From an uncultured Clostridia bacterium (GTDB lineage Bacteria > Bacillota > Clostridia > Oscillospirales > Acutalibacteraceae): a stretch of 5,278 nucleotides of DNA. The DNA is taken from contig CAMCIX010000133.1 in NCBI GenBank assembly GCA_945875045.1, forward strand, positions 1 to 5,278, in the 5' to 3' direction. Below are positions 1 to 5,278 of this stretch, in pieces. Made by a program: the position numbers and the translations under genes. The notes beneath the pieces are model-generated. The model saw only the letters and a program-made list of their open reading frames with translations, was not told the DNA's origin and made no database searches. How positions within the stretch are numbered: the first letter of the stretch is position 1; each line of letters begins with the position of its first letter.

Positions 1-193
1 CTGCGGCTACCGCCGCGAACATCAGAAGTATTCCAAGCGATACGATAAAGGAAATCGCCTTAATTATCTTGTCGAGATGCTTAAAAACGCCGTTTCCGTA
101 ATTTTGGGATACCGCCTTTAAGCTGCTTTTGGTTTTGGGAAGTGATGAGGAGCTTATATCCTCAAACATTAAATCTTCATTATTATCAGCCAA
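1..193 (-). CDS. Partial unidentified membrane protein (N-terminal 64 residues)
   Basis: The frame is open from a TTG codon at 193-191 to the window edge, so only the N-terminus is seen. The first ~45 residues are polar, with an acidic start (MADNNEDLMFEDI), a Ser/Lys-rich stretch and a basic segment (FKHLDKIIK). From about residue 46 a hydrophobic run (ISFIVSLGILLMFAAVAA) reads as the first transmembrane helix, reaching the edge. A cytoplasmic N-terminus is inferred from the lysines before the helix. The TTG start is chosen because AGGAG at 207-203 lies 9 nt upstream; the in-frame ATG at 169-167 has no comparable ribosome binding site. It begins 21 bp after the ileS stop with no terminator between, so co-transcription with ileS is likely. 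I do not recognise the family, and no function can be assigned from this fragment. The reading frame is fairly secure; the product is unknown. Confidence 0.72.
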   Translation of the reverse strand, partial: MADNNEDLMFEDISSSSLPKTKSSLKAVSQNYGNGVFKHLDKIIKAISFIVSLGILLMFAAVAA

Positions 194-202
194 CGCGGAG
201 CG

Positions 203-207
203 CTCCT
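203..207 (-). promoter_or_regulatory. Ribosome binding site for the partial membrane-protein gene
   Basis: AGGAG lies 9 nt upstream of the TTG at 193-191 and decides that unusual start. Its GGAG is the left half of a perfect 10-bp palindrome, GGAGCGCTCC (206-197), which could partly occlude it. Confidence 0.65.
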
Positions 208-214
208 TTCGGTT

Positions 215-3200
215 TTAGATTTTTTTAACCCCTATTGTAACCGCCTCGCCGTTAATATCCCAGTCCTTTGTAAAGCCTACGGGGGTTTCGGCTGTAAGCG
301 AGTCTGCAAGGGTGTCGCCCTTGATGTCGTCCTGCTTTTTAAGGGCGGTGTCCGTGACCTTTGTGCTTCCCTCTATTGTAACCGAGATGTGGTCGGTCAC
401 GTTAAAGCCCGCCTCCTTACGCATAGTTTGAATCTTGCTTATAAGCTCCCTTACAAAGCCCTCCTCAATAAGCTCCTCGGTAAGGGTTGTATCGATTGCA
501 ACCGTGATTCCGCGGTCGGTTACGGTATAGAAGCCGTCCTTTTGCTTTGCTTCAATAAGCAAATCCTCGGTTTCAAGCTTGACTGTTCCGGACGGTAAAT
601 CAAGTTCAATATAACCGTCATTATCAAGCTGTTTTTTAGCGGCTGTTCCGTCGATTTCGGAAAGCGCGGTTCTTATTTCGTTAAGCTGTTTTCCGAACTT
701 AGGTCCTACCGTCTTAAGCTGGGGCTTGAACTGATAGGTTACAAAGCCGTCGACGCTGTCGGTAAAGCTTACATTCTTTATGTTAAGCTCGTCACGGATA
801 ATGTCGGTGTAAAAGCCGTCTAAATCGCCGTCAAGCTTTACATACATAGTAGCCAGCGGCTGGCGGTTTTTAAGCGCCGCGCCGTTTCTTGCGGCTCTGC
901 CTAATACTACTATTTCAAGCACCTTGTCCATATTGCTTTCAAGCTCTTTATCGATTGCATTCTCATCAACCGTCGGGAACTCGCAGAGATGTATGCTCTC
1001 GGGCGCCGACTTATCCACGCTTCTTACAAGGTTTTGGTAAATGCTCTCGGTCATAAAGGGAATCATAGGCGCCGCCGCCTTAGCGGTGGTGACAAGGGCG
1101 GTGTAAAGGGTCATATACGCCGCTATTTTATCCTCCGGCAGACCCTGCACCCAGTAACGCTCGCGACCGCGGCGAACATACCAGTTGCTCATATCGTCCA
1201 CAAATTCCTGAAGAGCTCTTGCCGCCTCGGGTATGCGGTAATCGGCTAAATTCTCGTCAACCGATTTCACCATTGAATTAAGCTTTGATAAGAGCCACTT
1301 ATCCATTACTGTAAGGGCGCAGTTTTTAAGCTCGTACCTTGTCGGGTCAAACTCGTCAATATTCGCGTACAGCACATAGAAGGCGTAGGTATTCCACAGC
1401 GTGCCCATAAACTTGCGCTGACCCTCGGTAACCGCCTTATCGTGGAAGCGGTTGGGCAACCACGGGGCGGAGTTGGTGTAGAAATACCAGCGAATCGCGT
1501 CGGCTCCGAACTTCTCAAGCGCGTCAAACGGGTCAACCGCGTTGCCCTTTGATTTACTCATCTTCTGACCGTTCTCGTCCTGAACGTGACCTAAAACGAT
1601 AACATTTTTGAATGGAGCCTTATCAAAAATAAGGGTGGAAATAGCAAGCAGAGAGTAGAACCAGCCTCTTGTCTGGTCAACCGCCTCGGAAATAAAGTCG
1701 GCGGGGAACTGAGATTCAAACAGCTCCTTATTCTCAAAGGGATAGTGGTGCTGTGCAAAGGGCATTGAGCCCGAATCGAACCAGCAGTCGATAACCTCGG
1801 GAACGCGGTGCATTTCCTTGCCGCAATGGGGGCATTTTATGGTTACCGCGTCAATGTAGGGGCGGTGAAGCTCAATATCGTCGGGGCAGTTATCCGACAT
1901 ACTCTTTAATTCCTCAATACTGCCTATCGAGTGCATATGACCGCACTCGCATTGCCAGATATTAAGCGGAGTTCCCCAGTATCTGTTACGGGAAATACCC
2001 CAGTCCTGAACATTTTTAAGCCAGTCGCCGAAGCGGCCCTTGCCTATGCTTTCGGGAATCCAGTTTATAGTGTCGTTGTTGCGGATAAGGTCGTCCTTAA
2101 CATCGGTCATTTTTATAAACCAGGACTCGCGGGCGTAGTAGATAAGCGGCGTATCGCAGCGCCAGCAGTAGGGATAATCGTGCTCGAACTTAGGCGCGTC
2201 AAACAAAAGCCCCTTAGCGTCTAAATCCACCAAAACCTTGGGGTCGGCGTCCTTAACGAAAAGACCTGCATAGGGGGTTTCCTCGGTCATTTCACCCTTG
2301 CCGTCAACAAACTGAACGAAGGGCAGGTCATAGCGTCTTCCGACCTTAGCGTCGTCCTCACCGAAGGCGGGGGCGATATGAACAATGCCTGTACCGTCGC
2401 TCATGGTAACATAACTGTCGCAGGTGATAAAGAAAGCCTTTTTATTCTGCTTTTCGCAAACAGGTTTTGCACATTCAAACAGCGGCTCATATTCTTTATA
2501 TTCAAGCGCACTGCCCTTGTATTCCTCTAAAATTTCGTAAGCGGGGGCTTCCTCTGTGGCAAGCTTACCCAAAACCTTATCGAGCAGCTCCTTTGCCATA
2601 TAGTAGGTGTAGCCGTCCGCCGCCTTTACCTTGCAGTAGGTGTCGTCCGGGTTTACGCAGAGCGCGACGTTTGAGGGCAAGGTCCATGGAGTGGTCGTCC
2701 AAGCAAGGAAATAAGCGTCCTCGCCCACAGCCTTAAAGCGTACCACCGCGCTTCGCTCCTTAACGCTCTTATAGCCTTGCGCCACCTCGTGGGAGGAAAG
2801 CGGGGTTCCGCAGCGCGGGCAGTAAGGAACTATCTTAAAGCCCTTATAAAGCAGACCTTTATCGTAAATCTGTTTAAGAGCCCACCATTCGGATTCTATA
2901 AAATTGTTATCATAGGTAACGTACGGGTCGTCCATATCCGCCCAGAAGCCGACGGTTTTGGAGAAATCCTCCCACATACCCTTGTATTTCCAAACGCTTT
3001 CCTTGCAGTGCTCGATAAAGGGCTCTAAGCCGTACTCCTCAATCTGCTCCTTTCCGTCGAGCCCTAACATTTTTTCAACCTCAAGCTCAACAGGCAGACC
3101 GTGGGTGTCCCACCCCGCCTTTCTCGGAACCATATAACCCTTCATAGTGCGGTAACGCGGAATCATATCCTTAATAACGCGGGTGAGCACGTGACCGATA

Positions 3201-3364
3201 TGGGGCTTGCCGTTAGCGGTCGGGGGTCCGTCGTAAAAGACATAGGGCTCGCCCTTTGCTCTTGAGTCTATGCTCTTTTCAAATATTTTTTCGTCTTCCC
3301 AAAATTTTTCTACCTTTTTTTCCTCTTCAACGAAGTTAAGGTTTGGGGAAATGCTTTTGTACAC
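215..3364 (-). CDS. ileS: Isoleucyl-tRNA synthetase, type 2 (eukaryote-like) IleRS
   Basis: This class I aminoacyl-tRNA synthetase charges tRNA-Ile with isoleucine in the cytoplasm. With the GTG start at 3364 it has 1049 residues, normal for clostridial IleRS. In order: the HIGH motif (PHIGH, 54-58) and GWDTHGLP (84-91) of the Rossmann catalytic core; the inserted CP1 editing domain with its TTTPWTLP motif (223-230) and GTGIVHIAPAFGEDD (324-338), which hydrolyses mischarged Val-tRNA-Ile; the return to the core with WGISRNRYWGTP (455-466); the KMSKS loop (KMSKSKGN, 601-608); then a helical anticodon-binding domain and a C-terminal extension. Cysteine pairs occur at 182/185, 400/403, 472/474 and 511/514. 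WDTHGLP, KMSKSKGN and the absence of the C-terminal four-cysteine zinc site place it in the type 2 family. GTG is chosen because AGGAG lies 10 nt upstream and the T-box terminator ends just before it; an in-frame ATG at 3454 lies inside the leader RNA. Expression is expected to follow tRNA-Ile charging. Confidence 0.97.
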   Translation of the reverse strand: MYKSISPNLNFVEEEKKVEKFWEDEKIFEKSIDSRAKGEPYVFYDGPPTANGKPHIGHVLTRVIKDMIPRYRTMKGYMVPRKAGWDTHGLPVELEVEKMLGLDGKEQIEEYGLEPFIEHCKESVWKYKGMWEDFSKTVGFWADMDDPYVTYDNNFIESEWWALKQIYDKGLLYKGFKIVPYCPRCGTPLSSHEVAQGYKSVKERSAVVRFKAVGEDAYFLAWTTTPWTLPSNVALCVNPDDTYCKVKAADGYTYYMAKELLDKVLGKLATEEAPAYEILEEYKGSALEYKEYEPLFECAKPVCEKQNKKAFFITCDSYVTMSDGTGIVHIAPAFGEDDAKVGRRYDLPFVQFVDGKGEMTEETPYAGLFVKDADPKVLVDLDAKGLLFDAPKFEHDYPYCWRCDTPLIYYARESWFIKMTDVKDDLIRNNDTINWIPESIGKGRFGDWLKNVQDWGISRNRYWGTPLNIWQCECGHMHSIGSIEELKSMSDNCPDDIELHRPYIDAVTIKCPHCGKEMHRVPEVIDCWFDSGSMPFAQHHYPFENKELFESQFPADFISEAVDQTRGWFYSLLAISTLIFDKAPFKNVIVLGHVQDENGQKMSKSKGNAVDPFDALEKFGADAIRWYFYTNSAPWLPNRFHDKAVTEGQRKFMGTLWNTYAFYVLYANIDEFDPTRYELKNCALTVMDKWLLSKLNSMVKSVDENLADYRIPEAARALQEFVDDMSNWYVRRGRERYWVQGLPEDKIAAYMTLYTALVTTAKAAAPMIPFMTESIYQNLVRSVDKSAPESIHLCEFPTVDENAIDKELESNMDKVLEIVVLGRAARNGAALKNRQPLATMYVKLDGDLDGFYTDIIRDELNIKNVSFTDSVDGFVTYQFKPQLKTVGPKFGKQLNEIRTALSEIDGTAAKKQLDNDGYIELDLPSGTVKLETEDLLIEAKQKDGFYTVTDRGITVAIDTTLTEELIEEGFVRELISKIQTMRKEAGFNVTDHISVTIEGSTKVTDTALKKQDDIKGDTLADSLTAETPVGFTKDWDINGEAVTIGVKKI

Positions 3365-3374
3365 GGTTTTATTT

Positions 3375-3379
3375 CTCCT
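3375..3379 (-). promoter_or_regulatory. ileS ribosome binding site
   Basis: AGGAG, within AAAGGAG, is followed by a 10-nt spacer and GTG at 3364-3362. It sits just downstream of the terminator U-run, so it is transcribed only in read-through transcripts. It fixes the ileS start and excludes the in-frame ATG at 3454. Confidence 0.9.
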
Positions 3380-3386
3380 TTCAAAT

Positions 3387-3419
3387 AAAAAAGTCCCCGT
3401 CCATAATAGGACGAAGACT
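3387..3419 (-). terminator. Rho-independent T-box terminator upstream of ileS
   Basis: An 11-bp stem (AGTCTTCGTCC, 3419-3409, with GGACGGGGACT, 3402-3392) pairs completely with two U-G wobbles. It closes a 6-nt loop (TATTAT) and ends in a six-T run at 3392-3387. The 5' strand and loop contain CCTATTATGG (3410-3401), which is also the 3' strand of the antiterminator, so the two structures exclude each other. No other terminator is visible between coaD and ileS, so this one may also end transcripts reading through from the rsmD-coaD operon. Confidence 0.92.
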
Positions 3420-3620
3420 GTATACTGCTTCAAACCACCTATTACGGCAGACAAACATCTGCGTTCCCTATAACGCGGGAAAAGCGGAGCGGCTTAATAC
3501 GCAAAAAGCGGTTCAGCCGTCGGCTCGGGAGTGATACTGCTATTAAACGGCAATCGGACTTGCACCCTCTCCGACTCGCTGAAATACCGTGAAAAATAAC
3601 ACCGTCTCCGTCACAGCCTT
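3387..3620 (-). ncRNA. T-box riboswitch, tRNA-Ile specific, controlling ileS
   Basis: This leader senses uncharged tRNA-Ile and lets transcription continue into ileS. Stem I is built from GGCU/AGCC (3618-3615, 3525-3522) and GGAG/CUCC (3609-3606, 3531-3528), with a kink-turn-like GUGAC between them, then GUUAUU/AAUAGC (3600-3595, 3544-3539). The distal arm carries the conserved GGUGCAAG (3566-3559). The specifier loop presents AUC (3535-3533) followed by a purine, the Ile codon that matches the downstream gene. Stem II is CGGCU/AGCCG (3519-3515, 3494-3490), with an inner CGC/GCG hairpin. UCCC plus GCGUU and GGG plus AACGC (3480-3461) form a Stem IIA/B-like pseudoknot, and GCAGA/UCUGC (3462-3447) is Stem III. 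UGGU at 3437-3434 can pair with the ACCA end of tRNA-Ile. The antiterminator A1 helix is CCGUAAUAGG/CCUAUUAUGG. The exact 5' end of the RNA is not determined and no convincing promoter was found. Confidence 0.93.
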
Positions 3621-3635
3621 TGGTATTTAATTTTT

Positions 3636-3676
3636 AAATTTCAGATTATTCCTTAAAATTTCAGATTATTCCTTAA
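3636..3676 (-). repeat. 20-bp perfect tandem duplication across a stop codon
   Basis: Two perfect copies of a 20-bp unit (3636-3655 and 3656-3675, plus one extra matching base) lie head to tail. The right copy contains the last codons and TAA stop of the coiled-coil gene; the left copy repeats AAGGAATAA in the intergenic A/T-rich stretch before the T-box leader. It looks like a recent slippage duplication. It also duplicates a TAATCT string that weakly resembles a -10 box, but no paired -35 element was identified. Confidence 0.9.
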
Positions 3677-4124
3677 CGGAGGGAATCTGCTGTTTTAAAG
3701 CGGCGCGGGTCTTTCTTACCTCGCCCAAATTGGCGGTAAGTCCCTCGTCGGCACGGCGCATAATATCGTCAACAAAGTCCTGCGCCGCCTTTCTCATTTC
3801 ACGGCTCTTGGTCTGGGCTGTGGCAATAATCTCCGCCGCCTTCTGCTGAGCTAATTTTACGATTTCCTCTTGGGCGGTCATAGCCTTTGCGCGCTCCTCG
3901 GCGTTTCTGATAATTCCGTCTGCCTCGCGCTTGGCGTTTGTAATAATGTCCGCACGGTCTGCAACTATTCCCTTTGCCTGCTTAATCTCGGCGGGAATGT
4001 TAAGGCGGATATCGTCCACAACCGCTCTCAATTTTTCAACGTCAACCACGGTCTTTTTACCGGGGATTTTGATACCGCTGTCCAAAACCTCGTCAAACTG
4101 TTCAAGTAATTCATCAAGTGTCAT
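3666..4124 (-). CDS. Small coiled-coil protein of unknown function in the rsmD-coaD operon
   Basis: This 152-residue protein has no signal peptide or membrane segment. The N-terminal ~45 residues contain a conserved-looking block (KTVVDVEKLRAVVDDIRLNIP, 24-44). From about 46 to 148 it is almost continuous amphipathic helix rich in Ala, Lys, Arg and Glu, with the spaced Ala pattern (AKREADGIIRNAEERAKA, 64-81) typical of ATP synthase b/H-type stalk and DivIVA-like coiled coils. From memory, similar short proteins follow coaD in many Clostridia and are often labelled 'ATPase' or 'V-type ATPase subunit H'. No Walker motif is visible, so those labels are not supported. The ATG at 4124 is preceded by GGAGG with an 8-nt spacer. 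It lies 23 bp after coaD, pointing to one transcript. A scaffold or cell-envelope role is possible but unproven. Its stop codon sits in a 20-bp tandem duplication. Confidence 0.88.
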   Translation of the reverse strand: MTLDELLEQFDEVLDSGIKIPGKKTVVDVEKLRAVVDDIRLNIPAEIKQAKGIVADRADIITNAKREADGIIRNAEERAKAMTAQEEIVKLAQQKAAEIIATAQTKSREMRKAAQDFVDDIMRRADEGLTANLGEVRKTRAALKQQIPSVKE

Positions 4125-4147
4125 TTTAAATTCCTCCGTAAAATCAG

Positions 4148-4642
4148 TCAGTTATTTTTTATGTAAATCCTGTTTATTATGTCCTGCTTTATAACCTCGG
4201 GGACAAAGCTTGAAATGTCTCCTCCCATACTCGCCACCTGCTTTACCATACTCGAGCTCAAGTACATATTCTGCGAGGCGGTGGTTAAAAACAGGGTCTC
4301 AACATTCGGATTAAGCTTCTTATTGGTAAGCGCCATTTGAAATTCATATTCAAAATCGGACATAGCGCGAAGACCCTTTATTATTGCGCCGGCGCCCCGC
4401 TGTGCGGCGTAATCGGCGAGAAGCCCGTCATAATGCGCCACCTCAACGTTATCGAGCGAGGAAATACATTTTTTAATCATTTCCACCCGCTCCTCGGGGG
4501 TAAAGGAGCAATGCTTTGCGCCGTTGCTCGCCACCACGACAATCAGCTTGTCAACCATTTTAGCAGCTCTTGTAATAATGTCAAGATGACCGCAGGTAAC
4601 AGGGTCAAAGCTGCCTGGACAAATTGCTGTAAGCTTGTTCAC
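4148..4642 (-). CDS. coaD: Phosphopantetheine adenylyltransferase (coenzyme A synthesis)
   Basis: CoaD transfers AMP from ATP to 4'-phosphopantetheine, giving dephospho-CoA, the penultimate step of coenzyme A synthesis in the cytoplasm. The 164-residue length is typical of the family, which forms hexamers. The nucleotidyltransferase signature PGSFDPVTCGH occupies residues 9-19, with the TxGH-type active-site motif at 16-19. K43 (NGAKHCSF), R92 (KGLRAMSDFEYE, 89-100) and the SSSMVK segment (129-134) match the family's phosphate- and ATP-binding positions. No key residue appears to be missing. The start is GTG at 4642-4640, 5 nt after AGGAG. The GTGA overlap with the rsmD stop (4 bp) implies translational coupling. 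Pairing with rsmD is common in Firmicutes; the two enzymes share no pathway, so the link is probably shared growth-rate expression. Confidence 0.97.
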   Translation of the reverse strand: MNKLTAICPGSFDPVTCGHLDIITRAAKMVDKLIVVVASNGAKHCSFTPEERVEMIKKCISSLDNVEVAHYDGLLADYAAQRGAGAIIKGLRAMSDFEYEFQMALTNKKLNPNVETLFLTTASQNMYLSSSMVKQVASMGGDISSFVPEVIKQDIINRIYIKNN

Positions 4643-5184
4643 GGCTCCTCTCCTTTCCGATAGACCGTCACCAAAACCTTGCCGTAGCGGTAGGTTTTAT
4701 AAACCGAAAAGCCGCCAACCGACGGTTCAACGGCGACCTCGGGCGGATGCTCGCAGACTATCATACCGTAGTCGCTCATAAGCGGAAGCACCGCCTTAAC
4801 GGCAGGCATAAGCAGTCCCGCGGCATAGGGTGGGTCGAGAAAAACGATATCAAATGTTTCCCTGCACGCCGCCGCAAACGCCGAGTAATCCGAGCGGAAA
4901 ACCCGCGCCTTTTCACCAAAGCCGGTAAGCTCGATATTCTGCTTAACAATTTTTACCGAGGAATCCGACGAGTCCACAAAAACCGCGCTCTCCGCCCCGC
5001 GGCTTAAAGCCTCAAGCCCCAATTGACCCGAGCCCGCGAACAAATCGAGCACTCGCCTGCCCTCAATATCAAACTGCAGGGCGCTGAAAAGCCCCTCTTT
5101 AACACGTTCGGGAGTGGGACGAACTTCCCTGCCCTCTAACGTAACAAGCCGTTTGCCTTTAGCGGCTCCGGTAATAATTCGCAT
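4639..5184 (-). CDS. rsmD: 16S rRNA (guanine(966)-N2)-methyltransferase RsmD
   Basis: RsmD uses S-adenosylmethionine to make m2G966 in 16S rRNA of the assembling small ribosomal subunit. From the ATG at 5184 it has 181 residues, the usual size. Visible elements are the family N-terminus MRIITG; RPTPERVKEGLFS (22-34); the SAM-binding glycine loop VLDLFAGSGQLGLEALSRGA (45-64); VFVDSS (68-73), where the acidic residue contacts the SAM ribose; and the catalytic DPPY motif (FLDPPY, 115-120). Alternative TTG (5196) and GTG (5193) starts in the same frame are rejected because GGTGAT (5194-5189), complementary to the 16S 3' end, sits just before the ATG, and the family consensus begins at MRII. It is the first gene seen in the operon. 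Only about 50 genomic bases precede it before adapter sequence begins, so its promoter or upstream partner gene cannot be judged. Confidence 0.96.
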   Translation of the reverse strand: MRIITGAAKGKRLVTLEGREVRPTPERVKEGLFSALQFDIEGRRVLDLFAGSGQLGLEALSRGAESAVFVDSSDSSVKIVKQNIELTGFGEKARVFRSDYSAFAAACRETFDIVFLDPPYAAGLLMPAVKAVLPLMSDYGMIVCEHPPEVAVEPSVGGFSVYKTYRYGKVLVTVYRKGEEP

Positions 5185-5188
5185 CTGT

Positions 5189-5194
5189 ATCACC
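5189..5194 (-). promoter_or_regulatory. rsmD ribosome binding site
   Basis: GGTGAT matches the 3' portion of the full anti-SD complement GGAGGTGAT and ends 4 nt before ATG 5184. This off-centre Shine-Dalgarno decides between three in-frame start codons. Confidence 0.6.
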
Positions 5195-5234
5195 AAAAAG
5201 AAAAGTCTATAAAGAGCATACTACTCTATATAAC

Positions 5235-5278
5235 CTGTCTCTTATACACATCTCCGAGCCCACGAGACCTCTCTACAT
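5235..5278 (+). other. Illumina Nextera adapter contamination (non-genomic)
   Basis: Bases 5235-5253 are the 19-bp Tn5 mosaic end CTGTCTCTTATACACATCT. Bases 5254-5268 are CCGAGCCCACGAGAC, the rest of the Nextera read-2 transposase adapter. CTCTCTAC (5269-5276) corresponds to the i7 index known as N707, and the final AT begins the standard flow-cell sequence. This stretch is library adapter that escaped trimming and should be removed. Natural sequence ends at 5234. Confidence 0.98.

Noticed and set aside
389..3028. Several 60-100 codon open frames on the plus strand opposite ileS, and a 76-codon frame on the same strand at 1306-1536
   Set aside because: They lie entirely within the well-supported ileS frame, have biased antisense-type composition and no recognisable domains; they are shadows of ileS codon use.
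3270..3534. Small plus-strand open frames across the ileS start and T-box
   Set aside because: They run antisense to a structured leader RNA and lack family resemblance; the T-box explains the sequence.
3640..3700. Promoter for the T-box leader
   Set aside because: The region is A/T-rich with TAATCT strings in the repeat copies, but no convincing -35 box at proper spacing was found, so no promoter is annotated.
3870..5007. Plus-strand open frames opposite the coiled-coil gene, coaD and rsmD
   Set aside because: Each is covered by a minus-strand gene with clear family motifs or operon context.
5205..5230. Possible -10 element (TATAGA) and a small AGAG/CTCT hairpin upstream of rsmD
   Set aside because: No -35 element fits within the few genomic bases before the adapter, and the hairpin is short with a 3-nt loop and no U-run.
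5252..5278. Tn5/IS50-like transposon end at the right edge
   Set aside because: The 19-bp mosaic end is directly followed by Nextera adapter and index bases, so it is a library artefact and not a resident transposon.

Overview
The window is a bacterial contig end carrying five genes, all on the minus strand. Reading in the direction of transcription (high to low coordinates), they are rsmD, coaD, a small coiled-coil protein gene, a tRNA-Ile-responsive T-box leader, ileS, and the beginning of an unidentified membrane-protein gene that runs off the window. The organism looks like a Gram-positive of class Clostridia, perhaps an Oscillospirales/Ruminococcaceae-type gut bacterium. This rests on strong Shine-Dalgarno (SD) sequences, a transcriptional T-box, a clostridial-style type 2 IleRS, and the rsmD-coaD-coiled-coil gene order. 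The exact lineage is inference.

Region 5278-5235 is not genomic. It is an Illumina Nextera transposase adapter followed by an 8-base index, so the natural sequence stops at 5234 and whatever lies upstream of rsmD is missing. Region 5184-3666 is a tight operon: rsmD (16S rRNA m2G966 methyltransferase) overlaps coaD (phosphopantetheine adenylyltransferase, coenzyme A synthesis) by 4 bp, and coaD is followed after 23 bp by a 152-residue helical, charged protein of unknown function. A 20-bp tandem duplication straddles the stop codon of this last gene.

Region 3620-3387 is a complete T-box riboswitch. It has a Stem I with an AUC (Ile) specifier, a Stem II hairpin, a Stem IIA/B-like pseudoknot, a Stem III hairpin, a UGGU tRNA-acceptor bulge and a strong intrinsic terminator. 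The terminator is mutually exclusive with a 10-bp antiterminator helix. The acceptor bulge departs from the usual UGGNACC sequence. ileS follows with a GTG start at 3364 (1049 residues), and 21 bp after its stop a TTG-started membrane-protein gene begins. That gene is probably co-transcribed and so under the same T-box control.

No mobile element, CRISPR array, tRNA or rRNA gene is visible. The gene content is ordinary housekeeping. The items most worth a second look are the divergent T-box acceptor bulge, the duplication at the stop codon, the conserved-looking but uncharacterised coiled-coil protein, and the adapter contamination. I found no convincing undescribed system.
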